Assembly: GCA_038501785.1 (NCBI GenBank)
Contig: JBAMJR010000195.1
Location: 5,518,001 to 5,582,000 of the forward strand
Origin: Myoxocephalus aenaeus
Taxonomy: Eukaryota; Chordata; Actinopteri; Perciformes; Cottidae
Reading direction: 5' to 3'
Length of the DNA: 64,000 nt
Of this stretch, positions 1-13,400 are shown piece by piece. A program made the translations under genes and the position numbers. Below the pieces are notes generated by a model that saw only the letters and a list, made by a program, of their open reading frames with translations, was not told the origin of the DNA and did no database searches. Positions within the stretch are counted from its first letter, which is position 1. Every line of letters starts with the position of its first letter.

Positions 1-3000
1 AGATAACAACACACAGAGGGAAAGCGACTTCTTTCACTGCTCTGAGTTCTTAGATTTGATTTAGTGAAGATAAAGCTACGAGAGATTTAAAAAACAAATA
101 TCTTAACCTGATCTTAAGAAAGGAGTTGCAGCTACGTCTTTGAGGTCCAGGAATGCTCTGTGTCTTCTCAAAAGGAAACTTAACACTGAGTTTGGGAAGA
201 ATATGTTGCTTTCCCTGCAGACAGCCACCAATACAGTTTGTCTCCCTGCTATTAGCAATTGTGTTGTGAGTGTAGCCAATGCAGTCTCCTCAGGATCATC
301 AGGGCTCAGACAAGGCATTCCTTCTTAAATCTATGTAGTATTATATTACTCTTATCCAAGACGATCAGACTGCAAACTGAGAAACATTCCTGAAACCAAG
401 CATGCCCATCTGCTGTGAGAGTCCTCAACGACTTCCATTGCCAACATCTCTACAATCTCTTTCTCTGCAACATCCCCTCTTATGGCCTCATTGCCAATGT
501 CGTATTTCTCATATTTCCTTCCCCTCCCCTTTTTTTCTTTGCTGCACAATGCGATTTACAGGGAACGGTCTTAAATTGTCCAGGAGTGAGGCAGGAAATA
601 GCTGCCCAACCTTCAGGTCACAGTTATTTGAGTTGTGATCCAGCTGACCATGACAATAGGATACTCTTTAATCTCTGCGAGAACGAAAGGTGTTTCAAAA
701 GGGGAAGTGTGCTATCCAAGACCAGCAGAGGCATATGTGCTGCTGGCAGTGAAGTCAATTCCATGATGACCACGAGGCCAGAGTGGGCTGTCCTGTAGAC
801 AAAGGCTGAAATAGGCAAATAATTATCTTTCATAACCAACTTTGTTAATGCAATCCCAGTTTACATACTCCATACTGATGATCGTTGGCTGTCATTAAAC
901 TGACTTTGAATACAAGCCTTCATCTTTAAAGTGGCGTTGCTTTACGTAAGGCTGTTTTTTTGGACTCACAAGCCTACACTTTGAATTAGTCTCTTTTAGT
1001 GAGACAAGTATGAGTGTCCTTTCTCATGTTTCTATTTCTCAAAAGTCATAATACTAATTTAGTACCGAATTCCTAAAAGATTATGGGAATTGCAATTGAC
1101 AGTAAAAAAAAAAAATTGATGGCAATAAACCAGAGATACTGTCTATTTCTGTTCTTTTTTTTGGTCAAATCTACATTACCCACAATATAATGTGACCACC
1201 AAGTGTTTTGGTTAGAGATTAGGGTGTGTAACTTGTGGCAATTTGTCAGACTTCACGCAGCACAAGAGGCTTTATACAACTTTCTCACATGCAGCACTAC
1301 TCCTTAAGAGCTGTTCACAGATTTAGATTTATATCGGTGGAGTTCCTCTTTAAGATATAACAAATTGGTCATAAAGGGAGTGATACCTGCAGAAACTCAC
1401 TGGGACTCAAATTCAGCCCAGGAATTTTAGCTGGTGAGGCCTTTAATGTGAGCACCCAGAGGACGTGAGCCCAAAACAAATTGGCATTCATTTTTTAACA
1501 CTTTTTTTTGTGGTAGACAAAGAATCTGATGATGTTGAAGATCTTCAACACACTTTAAGATGTCTTGCTGACACCTGCCTCCTCAGGCACCTCTCCACTG
1601 AGCCATTCAGATTTCAATAAACTAGGATCAGTCCAAATTTGGAGGGGCCACTCCTATACCCCCAATCAATAGTGTGCGCCCCAGATATCTGCAAACTGTA
1701 AATGCATGCATATGCTTTTTCATTTAAGCACATTTGACCTTAACCATACTTGCCCATAGACGTGCTGGAGAAGTAAAGATGTGATGAAGTGCTTTTCAGA
1801 TGTTTTGCTTCCTCTTGGCTGTTCATTCAGAGTCTGAGAGGTATACACTTTATATATTTCTATCAACCCTGAAATTAATTAAATTGTGTTGGATTGACTC
1901 GCAGCTCCAGCACGTTGAGGAGAGGATAATCCAATCGGTTGCTCTGCATGGGGAATTCAACTGCCGTTACAATCTGTTCACAATGCTTTACAACAGCAGT
2001 TACATTGCTGATCCATGGTGATTCTCAATAAAAATCTCACAGAACTACCACACTCCCGTGAGCATAGGCAGTAAAAAAATGGCAGCATGTTGCAGTTCTA
2101 TGGCAATCAATTGTGTGACGGCAAGGAATTCAAGTTACATTGAGGAAGGGAAATGAAACGAAATATAAAAATGGCAGTTTGTTCACAGTTTGGGGCTGTC
2201 TTGAGTCAAACATCGTATTCCCACAATTCAGATCACAGACGTTAGGAATCAGCCCAACACCACAGAGGCTGCCAATGGATTTGACATGTCTACATCATCA
2301 CTGTTGACAAGCAAAGGAATGAAATGTGAGGCCATGTTTGCAATAATGTAATTAACAGATATTTAGTTTTTTTGTCATGCACAATAGCAGAGAATATATT
2401 TGCACAGGACTCTTTCACTACACATTCGTGGGTGTATGCAGATTTGTTTGGTCACTTTTCACATTTCAATTCATAACGAGAGACACATGTAAGGATTTGT
2501 TTCCTGGTTTTTCAACACCCTGTGAAAGTCCTGTTTTTGATGACCAGTGGTTTAACTTTTCAAATGTACTCCAGGGTGTGCTGTTCACTGTGACATCGGT
2601 GTTGGGTGTGGTTAAATGTGCAACATAGCACACATCTGACCAAACCAAGTTACACTTAAATGCCAGCATTGTTTAATTCACTGATTTGTACTAACTTGTA
2701 TAGCAAATAAAACAACTTTTTCTTGTCCTAAAATATAAAGTGTCTGTGTCGGAGGTGGAAGGAATTCAGAGGTAACAGAAGGGTACCAAGCTGATACCCA
2801 TGCACAGTCGGTAGAGGCTAATAACTCAATTTCATCATTTACAGTGAAGCACATTCAGCCTCGTGAAGCCCCAGGCTGAATGTAAACGTAAAGTCACTGA
2901 GGGCAGCAGCCTTTTGACTCTTCTCAGCTCCATCTTGAAATCTCAGCTGGTTCCTAGTGTCTGGCCTCAGGCTGCAGTAGGCACTGTTTTATCCAAGAGC

Positions 3001-3175
3001 CAATTGGAGCCTTCATCAAATGAAAACAACATGTAGATTTCATTTTTGCACAAAGCCGGCTTCTTGGGATATAATTTCATCCTCTACCAATATCTATGAG
3101 AGTCATAACAATATTCTGTTCCCTCAGGCATGAGGGGAAATGACAGGTTGCAGTAATAACAAGATTATAAAACTT
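1..3175. other. Non-coding flank downstream of flrt1
   Basis: Only short chance frames are present on either strand, none with a recognisable domain. I see no microsatellite of note and no clear transposon ends. Short A and T runs occur, for example near 1107-1116 and 1156-1163. Confidence 0.6.
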
Positions 3176-5233
3176 TTTATTGATCCCCTCTGAAGATGAA
3201 TTTGTAAAGAAAATTCCACACATATCTCAGGTTCACATAATTTCTTCTTTTTTTTTAAGCAAAGTTATGGCACCATTACTTTCTATAATTTCACCAGAAA
3301 AAATATTTATGTGGCTGTGGCCATGGTTTTATTTATACAAATGATGAGGAAGTACGTGTCTTGAATTGACCCACTGTAAAATAGCAATTACACTATATCA
3401 ACATTCCCCAAAACAGAATTAGCCGGCCAGTAAGATGTTTAAACCAGTGATTTTAAAATATACATTCCACTGACATATATTGTCTGATACCAGTGTAAAT
3501 CTCCGGCGGACAGAACAGTCAAGGAAGCACAATTGGTTTCCCCTTTGGAAGCAACACAGTGGTAAACAACTGATGGACAATATTAAACCCAAGGGGAGAA
3601 GCTGACTATGACAAACAGATTTATGCATGGGTGAACTCCACTGCGCCAGAGCCATCAATTCTCCATCTTTGTCAGTGCCTGGAGATGTTTCTTTCGCCTC
3701 CGTCTCACCGTGGCTGTCATTACATTTATCCCTGTTCCTCTGCTAAGTGCTAATACATTTACATTTTTAGTGCTGCTCAGTAATAAAAGAGGTGGAATGA
3801 GTGGAGGCCTTTTACCATTGCTAAAACAAACATCATTGAACTCATCTCACTGAGAAGTCACCCCACCTTCAAACTACCCCGGCAGTCCATCCACCCTCCC
3901 ACAGCTTGGCCACTGCTCCACAGTGCAGGTCAACAGTGTTGCGGTTTGAATCTCCTCAGTTTCACCCACAGTTCTCGCCCTCATTTCGCGGTTCACTCAC
4001 AAGAGTCTGCCCCACACGGGAAGCTCCACATCAGTAATTTGTCCAGTCTGGATTCTCCGTGAACGCCTTTAAGAATGTGGAGGAAGCATTTTGTAACCAA
4101 CATTTAGCAACTGAAGTCACAGGCTACGCACACAGGCACGAAATAGGAAGAGAGGGGTTGAGGTTGGTCTCTACTGTCTCGCTGGACCGACATGCTAGTC
4201 TTTGGGAGGGGTCTAATTTTTCAAATGACATAATATGAAGAATCTACTCTGCTTAATTTAAGAAAACATTAACCTGGAGGCAGCCTTCAGGATATTTTCT
4301 TCACTTTCCGTGTTTTGTTGTTTAGATGAAACAATTCCACTGCCTTCATCAAAGCCAGGTTTCATCAGTAAGGGTGAAAATAAAATAAAAAGCAATTTTA
4401 ACAGAGACAAAATTACTAAACAAACCACGGATAAAAATAGCAAAGCATTTTTAAAACACAGCCCAGTCGGTATCTAAGTAAATTATCTACACGCCTGTGC
4501 TGCATCTCATCTGATGCAACACTACAATACTGACCGTAGGTGAATGATCTCGAGAGGTATAACCAAGGCCGACCAGCCATGATAAGATCTTCACCCTGCC
4601 AACTACTGAATAAAGTAATAACAAGCCTACTTTAAGACAAGTGGTTATTGGGTCGTTTGAAATAGAACAATTCACAGCTTTACAAAGCCCTTTCCTTGGA
4701 TAGCTGGTAGGGCACATCAATATAGTTGAGGCATTCGGAACAATGACTTGATAAGACTACATACTGTGTATGACTGGTGAGCGGGGAAAGAGTAACAAAA
4801 ATGTCATCTCATTATGTCTTAATCCATTTTGAATTGACTGCTGTGGCTCCTGTGTGTGAGAGAGGAACTCTCAACTTAACACCTATGCTAAGTTTGACCT
4901 TTCCACAGTGTTTACATTCTTTGCTTACATGTCACACGGAAAGAGCGGAAAAGAAAACATACACAGGCCATTACTAAGATGGGGAAGAAACAGTCAGCTG
5001 TGCATTTACACCTGGGGCACTGGCTGCTGCTTCCTGCAGTGAACTGTTCTCACATGGTTGCAGTTCCAGTTAATCACATACAGTACTTCCAGTGCAGTGA
5101 ACAGCAGGTATTTTGGAATGGGAGACCAGAAAAAGAAGGCACAGAGGGGTGCTTCAGAAGTGTCCATGCGAAGGGAAATTGTGCATCTATACAGCTTACC
5201 AATAACACTGTGAATAGGATCTGGTACAGTACA
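3176..5233 (-). other. flrt1: Candidate flrt1 3' UTR with poly(A) signals
   Basis: No coding signal is seen downstream of the flrt1 stop. The first minus-strand AATAAA is at 3333-3328 and a second at 3181-3176. They imply a 3' UTR of about 1.9-2.1 kb. Weaker ATTAAA-type signals farther on cannot be excluded, so the 3' end is approximate. Confidence 0.45.
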
Positions 5234-7279
5234 TCATGTGTAACAGTAGTCTATATCTGGGATTTCGCCTTCTCTATAGCCGCGGTTGGTGCCATGTCCT
5301 GCATTAGAAACATGGTTGTCACCTTTGTACAGGCCAGTGCCATTGGAGGGGAATATGGTATGAATGATGTAATCCTCTCGTAGGGGTTTAGGCTGCATTG
5401 GCTGGCAAGCCGCCATAGGTGTCATCTGAAACCCCGGACTGCGGATTTCCAAGATGGTAGTGTCCTTCTTTGTGCCTGACTCAATGTAATCATCATAGGT
5501 CTTCTTTTTTCGGGAGTTGCTGCGAGTGTAGTGGTCACGAGAGCACAAATGCCCAGTCCTGTGTCCATACCAACAAAAGATGCAAAAAATAAGAGCCAAA
5601 GATATAATGGCGGTAGCCCCACCAATAATCCCTGCCAGTGGCAGGACTGTCATACGCTTTGAGTCTTTATCCTCTTCATCCTCTACAGGGGTGGGGTCAG
5701 ACGTTTCAGCTTTTGCACACACGAGAGCTTCATCAGCGTCAGGATCTCCAGAAATCGCCCCTTTGCTTTCTGAACTGGCCGCGAGGGGTACCATGCAGAT
5801 GATGTAGCTGGAGCGTGGTTGGAGAGAGGTAAGAAGGTACTCTCGACGGTCGCCCCGGACCAGAGTCTCCGTGATTGATCCCATGGCATTCCCAGTGCCC
5901 AGTCGGAGCCAGCTTAGCCTGAAGGAGGAGCTGGGCTGGGCCACGCTCCAGGTAACACGGACACTGTTGTGAGAGAGAGGCTTCACGTTGAGAGCCAGGC
6001 TCTTTCCTACGCCGCTGCTGCTAAGAGTGTAGTCTAAGCCAGAGTCAGGAAGCCCCAGGCCAGGTCGTTTTGAGCGGAGGGTGAAGAGAGAGCCCTGTGG
6101 AGGGGTGTGAGTGGTAGAGCTATCGATTCCACCGCCGCCCACTCTGTCTCTGGTCCCTGCTGTCCTTACCACCTCACACTCCTCCATCTCACTGGTCAGG
6201 TCTATCAAAGCCATGTCTCGCACCCTGTCAGGCCCATGGCAAGTGAGACCTCTGACAGTGATGGAGTTGCCACGGGCATGCAGCCAGTCATACAGCCAAC
6301 GCAGGTTGCAGCCACAGTGCCAAGGATTGCCTCGCACCAGAAGCTGGCCCAGGCTGTCCAGGTCTTTGAACAGTCCCCTCGGCAGAGTGGTCAAGTTGTT
6401 TCCAGACAGATCCAGCCTCAGCAGCCTGTGCATGCCATCCAAGGAACCACGTGGCATATGAGTCAGGGCATTTTCCTGTAGAGACAGGCGCTGCAGATGG
6501 GCGCTGGGCAGGTTGACAGGTGGGGTCTGGAGGGAGTTACGAACTAGGGACAACTCGGTTAGGTTGGAAAGGCGGGAGAATGTGTCATCGGCAATGCGCT
6601 GGTTTGCCAAAAGGTTCCCATCCAGGACAAGACATCTAAGTGAAGCGAGGCCTCGAAAGGCGTGGGTTGGGATAGTGGAGATACGGTTGTCATCCAGACG
6701 GAGTTCTTCCAGTGAGGCAGGCAGTCCTGAGGGGATACTGGACAGGTGGTTGCGTGAAAGAAAAAGTAGGCGCAACCGTGGGTTGTCGGCAAACGCCTGG
6801 TCCTCAATGCTGACGGTGGAAATTGAATTGTCGTCCAAGTGGAGCTTTTCTAGCAAGGGCATCCGACCCAGCGCACTACGAGGAATAGTGCGTATGTTGT
6901 TGTCCTGCAAATGCAGTTCACGAATAGATGGTGGCAGGTGCACGGGAAATTCATCCAGCTCATTATCATACAGGTAGACCACACGGATGGCAAGCTGGCT
7001 CTCCAAGGAGGTGGGCAAACCCGGGTTGTTTATCTGGTTGTTCTGAAGGTAGAGGACGGACGCCGAAGGAGGCAGTGAAGGGATGGAGCTCAGGCCACGA
7101 TCATTACAGTAGATAAAGTCCTCATCGCACCTGCATACAGATGGGCATATCATGTCCTTGTCCCCGATGTACCCTTGTATCGTGGCTGTAGTGAACTGAA
7201 GCATGCCGGCACGTAGTGTCAAGCTAAGAAACAGCAGAAAGAGTCGGGCCCGCAGCTTCGCCACACCTACAGGGGCCAT
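5234..7279 (-). CDS. flrt1: Fibronectin leucine-rich transmembrane protein 1 (single coding exon)
   Basis: Type I membrane adhesion protein of 681 residues. FLRT family proteins bind UNC5 and latrophilin receptors and modulate FGF receptor signalling (family knowledge). Numbered from the Met at 7279: signal peptide about 1-32 with a basic start and a Leu/Phe-rich core; LRRNT cysteines 45, 49, 51 and 58; leucine-rich repeats about 74-308; LRRCT cysteines 322, 324, 347 and 368; fibronectin III about 425-525; membrane helix about 546-571; cytoplasmic tail 572-681. N-glycosylation sequons lie at Asn239 and Asn295. The LRR motif LDGNLLANQRIADDTF and the C-terminal IPDIDYCYT match FLRT1 better than FLRT2 or FLRT3 as I recall them. 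Tail tyrosines 598, 637 and 678 correspond to those reported as phosphorylated in human FLRT1. The open frame extends upstream to an in-frame stop at 7322-7324 and has Met codons at 7291 and 7279. I chose 7279 for its strong Kozak context (A at -3, G at +4). The a or b paralogue cannot be assigned. Confidence 0.96.
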   Translation of the reverse strand: MAPVGVAKLRARLFLLFLSLTLRAGMLQFTTATIQGYIGDKDMICPSVCRCDEDFIYCNDRGLSSIPSLPPSASVLYLQNNQINNPGLPTSLESQLAIRVVYLYDNELDEFPVHLPPSIRELHLQDNNIRTIPRSALGRMPLLEKLHLDDNSISTVSIEDQAFADNPRLRLLFLSRNHLSSIPSGLPASLEELRLDDNRISTIPTHAFRGLASLRCLVLDGNLLANQRIADDTFSRLSNLTELSLVRNSLQTPPVNLPSAHLQRLSLQENALTHMPRGSLDGMHRLLRLDLSGNNLTTLPRGLFKDLDSLGQLLVRGNPWHCGCNLRWLYDWLHARGNSITVRGLTCHGPDRVRDMALIDLTSEMEECEVVRTAGTRDRVGGGGIDSSTTHTPPQGSLFTLRSKRPGLGLPDSGLDYTLSSSGVGKSLALNVKPLSHNSVRVTWSVAQPSSSFRLSWLRLGTGNAMGSITETLVRGDRREYLLTSLQPRSSYIICMVPLAASSESKGAISGDPDADEALVCAKAETSDPTPVEDEEDKDSKRMTVLPLAGIIGGATAIISLALIFCIFCWYGHRTGHLCSRDHYTRSNSRKKKTYDDYIESGTKKDTTILEIRSPGFQMTPMAACQPMQPKPLREDYIIHTIFPSNGTGLYKGDNHVSNAGHGTNRGYREGEIPDIDYCYT

Positions 7280-7368
7280 TATGGTGAACATAAGCACTGT
7301 CTTTCTTTCCACGGTGTATTGTTAATCCTCAAATCGTTGCAGTGAGCTGGAATCCTGTGACCTCCATC
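7280..7368 (-). other. flrt1: 5' UTR part of the flrt1 coding exon, with splice acceptor
   Basis: On the minus strand a long CT tract runs into ctctcag, so the acceptor AG is at 7370-7369 and the exon starts at 7368. This leaves 89 bases of 5' UTR before the chosen ATG. FLRT genes typically have upstream non-coding exons and one coding exon, which fits. The matching upstream exon or exons and the promoter were not identified. The acceptor is an inference from sequence, not from a transcript. Confidence 0.65.
7329..7367 (-). other. Upstream ORF (12 codons plus stop) in the flrt1 leader
   Basis: An ATG two bases inside the predicted exon opens a frame of 12 codons ending in TGA at 7331-7329, about 50 bases before the main ATG. 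Its start context has G at +4 but C at -3. If the acceptor at 7369-7370 is used, this uORF is in the mature mRNA and could dampen flrt1 translation. Whether it is translated cannot be told from sequence. Confidence 0.5.
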
Positions 7369-7370
7369 CT

Positions 7371-7420
<50 letters not shown>
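7371..7420. repeat. (GA)n microsatellite; (CT)n on the flrt1 strand
   Basis: About 50 bases of GA dinucleotide with one interruption (gata). It lies directly next to the predicted flrt1 splice acceptor and supplies its polypyrimidine tract. Confidence 0.95.
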
Positions 7421-7423
<3 letters not shown>

Positions 7424-10400
7424 TACAGTCAGCACTGATGCACATTAATTAGGTATTATCACAGAGAACTAATGTGATTTCAATAATATTTTCAGTTCAG
7501 CTTCATACTATACTTTCATTGTCTTGTGTCTAACAATATTAGAGCCTACGGTCATGCTACAATGATCAAATCTAAACAGAAGCTACAGAGATATCTTGCA
7601 ATTAATGACACGATTGTTTGGCTGGATCTGTGAGGATTTCTCTCAGCCCAAAACAACTTTAAAGATAACTGTATAGCCAAGCATCATTATGTTGAATTAG
7701 CAACAGTAATCTAAGATTACTGACAGCTGGAAGACTCGACTTTAGGGTGTCTTGTACTGAATGTTTAAAGCAGAGTAAATATTTAGTCTGAGGAAAAGCA
7801 ACTCTGGAATTGACAAATCCAATCATCCATTTAGAATTAAGGCTTGTGCATAAATGTGAATTCTTGAGAACATTCTCCGCTTCTGAATTATTTAAGAGAT
7901 CTTGAGAGGCTCTATAGCTCCATTAGTAGTTGCCAGCAGATGGCTGCATTAGCCAGACAGAGCTGAAGATACTTTTCATAATCAAGACGGAACAACAGCT
8001 CAGAGCAATCGTCTTCAAGAGCTAAATTCTCATCATGCAGTAAAGATGGCACTGGGCATTAAAACATTTGATAAAAACACCCATGTAAATCGCGTCTTCT
8101 CAATCTAGTTAATATCAAACTAATAAAGTACAATGGAATGGTAATGGAGATGTTAATGTGCAGCAGAATGCAAATGACGTGACAACTAATTAACTATTTC
8201 TACTCACTGCGGGAGTCCACATGAGCTGTACTCAGAACTTGATCACGCATCACGATTTTCTGTTGTTATTGACGAAGCGAGATATGTCACAACAGTAAGT
8301 GCATCATTGACTACAGATATTTGGAATTTGGAGTGACAACTTGAGCGCATCGCAGTCTTCGATAACCAGGGCCATTAGTCAAACCGTTAAGGCCCGCACA
8401 GCCGCAAGCATAGTCAGGCTGTAGTATTGATTTCCTCACAAATCCGAGGTGATCTGCCAAATCCAGTTGGCTCTCGTGCATATTACAGGATTCCCAGGAA
8501 AGTCAGACGGCGCGATCATAAACCAAATGAATGACAACTCTGCTGGGAGTTGAATTTGCTGAATGTACATTTGCAAACATTAATCTGTGCTTATTCATTT
8601 CCAAAATATAGAGCATGATGAGAGCAAACTTTGTTGACACTACACTTATGTTCAAGTGCCATGAATACATTATTTTTGGAATGAAAATGAAACCCCACCA
8701 AACCCTTGAACAGTTGTTCATTCGTGGCTGGTCGGAGATCATTTAAAAGCAATTACTGTCTAGCCTTTGTCAGTTCAAATGTTTTGCAAATTCTTCTTAC
8801 AAATAGTCGATTGTACTTGTTCTCCATTGAGAGTTGATGTGAGCATGATTTTATGAGCATCTTATTCACCATTAGAATATATTTGATTGGGACTTAATGG
8901 TCTACCTATCAAATCCATCTCGACACCTTGAAGCTGCGATATGGTTCTTCAGTAGTGCTTGTCGGAAGGGAAATGGCTTCAATCCCCCTTCCCTTCACAT
9001 CTTTCGAAACACTGTCAATCTCACATTCACACCCACATTACGTATGATTGGAAAGCTGTGTGAAGCTAAGAAAGAAGGCAGGGTTTCTCTCGTTAGCTCT
9101 CTACTATTTCTTTTCCTTTTGATTGTAGGGTTATTGTGATATATATCATCGTGTCTCTCCGCCCTCTCAATGACTGCAGTCTTACCTGCCTTCCAGAACA
9201 CATATTCACAATTTTGTTTCCCAACATGGTCTGAGAAACTAGCATAACCCAACCCATGTTGTTCATGACCATGAGATACTTCCACGAAAACAGATGTGCG
9301 TAGACGACACCAATCTCTAAATAAAGCCTCTTAGAATATCAACATTCTGATCACAATAAAACTGACAAGTATGACGGTGACAAATTCAGAAAACAATATG
9401 TGTTCGGCAAGAGGACATTATTCTTGGGGAAATTAATGTCTGAGGTCGAGGGTTGGCTAAATGTAATTTATATTTCTGTGGCAGCAGATTGTGTCGCTTC
9501 ATTTTGCCTCACTGTTTATACACTTATATTCAGACTCCTTGACAACAACAGAGAGACATATCGTTTTTGATGTTCAGAAAAAAAAGTTTATGACAAACTT
9601 TCTTTTAGTATGATAAAACATTTGTGACTTATAATTGTGGGTTCTTCAAAGCATTTTGTGCTTCTTTCCCCTGTTCTATCCAGATATTGTTGAAATATTT
9701 CCATATTTATAACCCTAGCAGGGCAAATTATTACAGAAATCATGCAGATAATGTGTTTGCCTAGACATTGCACAATACATATAGTGTATTTCTTTATTGC
9801 ATATCAGGCTTGGGACTTGGGACTTCAGTATCATAGCTTCAATAGAAAATAAATATACATATAAAAGTGACTTTATTAACAATACCACGATTTGTCACAG
9901 CATTACTTCCAAGTTTTGGCTTTACATCATATTTCTAGTTTGTTTTATGTCCGTCTCCATCAGTCATCAGTCATCTCCCAACTCACTGATCATAAAACAA
10001 AAAAGTTTCTACCTATCTACTTCAATCCTCTTGACAGCAAAGTGCATTCCAGTGCACTCTAAGACCTGAGGAGAAAATTATTTCTGTACTTAATTATTCT
10101 GTACTTTAAAAAGATAGTATTTCTGATATTATGATATTATATTATATTTAAATTGTGCAGTTTCATATTGGTCGATTTTTGTGACCAAGAAGGCTATACA
10201 CTGTATTTTGTTGTGCATGTTTACATGGTTTTGGTGCGTGTACATGTGTGTACAAATGTGAAAATGTGTATAACATGTGTGTGTGGAGGGGTGAGTAGTG
10301 CTAAAGAATGGATGACTTCTGAGTCCCTGGAGCTTCGGCACTGAGACTCTTGAACACTGTAGTATTTGGGTCAACCCTTTAAAAACAACATAGATGTGGT

Positions 10401-13400
10401 GGGAGATTGATGTGGTGGTGCAGAGTGCCGGAGGGATTAATAGAGCATATTGAGCTGTGATTCTCTGGATTAAGCAGGTGCTACAAAGAATGACAGACAG
10501 TCATTTCAGGATGTTCTGCCCTTTGGTTGCTCATTTCTCCCCTCAATATTAGAGAATAATGTAAAAGCATAGAGCGCACGTCATGGCTCTTTGTGTTCGT
10601 GAATGCTTCAGACGTGCTTGTGTGTTTGTCTGTCCATGCACGATCAAATTGCAAACATTAACCCATAAGGGGACAATCTATATGGTGGCAGTCTATATTT
10701 CAGTGATCTGTAGAGGGGAGCAGAGAGTGGATGTGGGGTAATGTGTTAGCCAGACAGCCAGTCGCCTCGGGCAGAGTACAGCACACACAAAACAACCCCC
10801 AATCTAATACTGGAACCCAAGACTGGATCGATTTACATAAAAAAAACAGGGAGCCAGAGAGAGTGACAGAAAGCAGCTTTGAGCAAGACCTTTGAATCCC
10901 ATCTCCCCATTAAGTCCCCCACAGTGGGATCGGACTGGGAAATCTGGAAAACCGGATTTTGGATGACCGAAGGGGCTGCAGATGTATCAGGAAATCCACT
11001 TTACTGATGGCAGGGAAAAGATAATAGTGTCCATCAGCTTATCTTACATGCCATGCCCATGGATCGCATTTTAGATTTACAGATTGGACATGTGGAAAGG
11101 ATGAGGCAAAACACGATGGTTATGGTGATGACAGGAATAAATCCGGGGATCTGAGACAGAAAAAAAATGAGAGGCCAGAAAAGCACGGCCTATTCATTTT
11201 GTTTAATCAGAGAGGTTGATGGGTTTTCTATCTTCGCGTACGTCATATTTCTCCCAATGCTCGAGCTAAGAGACTATGTCTTTGCAATAATGTACTATAA
11301 TCTTCAAGATATTAAAACATGGAGATAAAAAAAATATGAACTTTAATCCCTAAAAAAGAAACAAACAAGGCACAAATATGCACTGCAGCATACATAAAGA
11401 AAACATCAAATATTTTCCTCACCACAGATTGCTTCTTTCACATACGCAAAATCATGATCTTCGTTGTCACTTTTATGTAAAGATAAACAGACACCGCAAT
11501 CATAATGGCAAATGATGTTCAAGTGTTTTGAATAAAGCCATCTGTATTCAACGCCTCGCGTATCCCATTCAAACCAAATGAGCCCCTGTGTTTGTTGCCC
11601 AAAATGAGTTATAGTCGTGAATTATTTGATGTGCCAGTGCATTACAATCCCTTAAAAATCTCGTATTATCTTCTCTTCTTTGAAAACATGCCACGTGAGT
11701 ATGCGATAGAGGCAGATTGAATAACATGTTAAAGGCTGAATAAGTAATGGATTTTTACCCACACACTAACTCAGTTTTTTCTTGTTTTTTTTTTCTTGGT
11801 TTATGCACCAATTTCCTGGCATGAAGGAGTGATTGGATTTGTACTCAGCAGTTTCTCATCTGAGCTGCTGATAAAAAGACCCGGGGTATGTGACATATAT
11901 AAAGATTTGTGTTTTTCCAGATGAACTAAGTTGTCTTATTTTTGTCATATAGTCTATAATAACACACGAGCGAAAAACCTCTGTATTTTCTGCTGTGATA
12001 GGATTAAGATACACAAATATATATTTATGCCATCAAGAGCTTACTTCACTTTCTTCACTTACATGTACAAATAAACCAAAAATGTAATTATATTCCTAAT
12101 AAATTACATTTTACACATGTACAATTGGATCTGGATTCAAGACATTTAACTATAACCCGGCCAAATCTTGCAGTACACAAAGCACTTTGTGATGTGTTTT
12201 CATCCAATTGCAATATAAATATCAAAAATCACAACACAAATCAATATTGGGCCTACAAATTGACAGTATACTCTATATTCCTTTAAAAATATGCTGTAGC
12301 TAAGTAATAGAGATAGCACAGCAGCACGAGAGTGCTCCCCTTAATTCACACCTCCATCCTGGTGGGGGTTGTTTGCTGGTGCAGCTCACTGGGCCCTGAA
12401 GTAAGTTGATATATAGCGCCACAGCACTACAACATGTTTTATCTTTACAGCGCTATAATATGTTCTGCCGTGGCACCGGTCTAATTCCCCGTCCTCTCCA
12501 CTGCAGCTGCTGCCGCCTTTGAATCATTTCGACTCAGTGTTTCTTCCTCCAGACAGCCACATTACAGGTAAATCCTTTCAGCATTAACAAAAGGGCCGCG
12601 GCTCCTTGCAGCAATATGGTCCTGCATTGTGTGCACTGGTAAGAACAAAGGGGGGGGGGGGGGGAGGGTATGTTGAAAATGTAATAACAGGATCAGGCAT
12701 CTTAACTTACGTGAGCTGGGTAGTTTTAGCATGCTAACACAAACATATATAAAATGTAATTTAGATTCCTTTTTTCTCTCTCCCGTTAATGCAACTTTCA
12801 CATCGACTACTTAGTTCCACTTAATGGCCAATCTTATTGTTTTGGTCTAATTTAAATATTTGAATATCTGTGTTTACAGTGTCTGTGTGTTGAGCCTGAA
12901 GGAGTCTACATCTCATTGTGCAATCCCGTATTGTATAATGACAACAAAGCCGAACCTTCAACCTTCAACCTTGAAAGTTGCCTTTCTGATATCCAACGGC
13001 CGTGATTTTCTCAAGCAACGTTTCCCTGCCTTTGTTTGGTAATTAAAGGGAAAACAACTACATGCCGCTGGACCTCATCTATGAAGCAATTTAAAATAAA
13101 GGTCTTGATATTTAATGGGAGATTTGCTGTTCTGGCGGATGTTACAGTGAGATAGCACGAGCTTGGCAGACTAGCTGGCAAATAAACCCGAGCTATGTCG
13201 GTCTGTGTCAGTGGTCATAATGAAGTCTTTGATCAATGCCTCACTGGCTTCGCAAATCATTTGCACTGCATTTAATGTTGCTGGTTCTTCTTGGCGCTGC
13301 ATACAAATAAAGGAACCAGTTTACTCTCAAGAAGAGTCGTCTCTGTTTTGAGAAAACATACTAGATCATTTTAAATGGGACATATAAAAGCAAATTTATC

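Noticed and set aside
6107..6977. Plus-strand open frames of 116-154 codons inside flrt1
   Set aside because: They lie antisense to the strongly supported flrt1 coding sequence and show no independent domain.
7280..7312. Upstream extension of flrt1 to the GTG at 7312
   Set aside because: Non-ATG start in a vertebrate gene, with two downstream Met codons; the Met at 7279 has a strong context and precedes a normal signal peptide.
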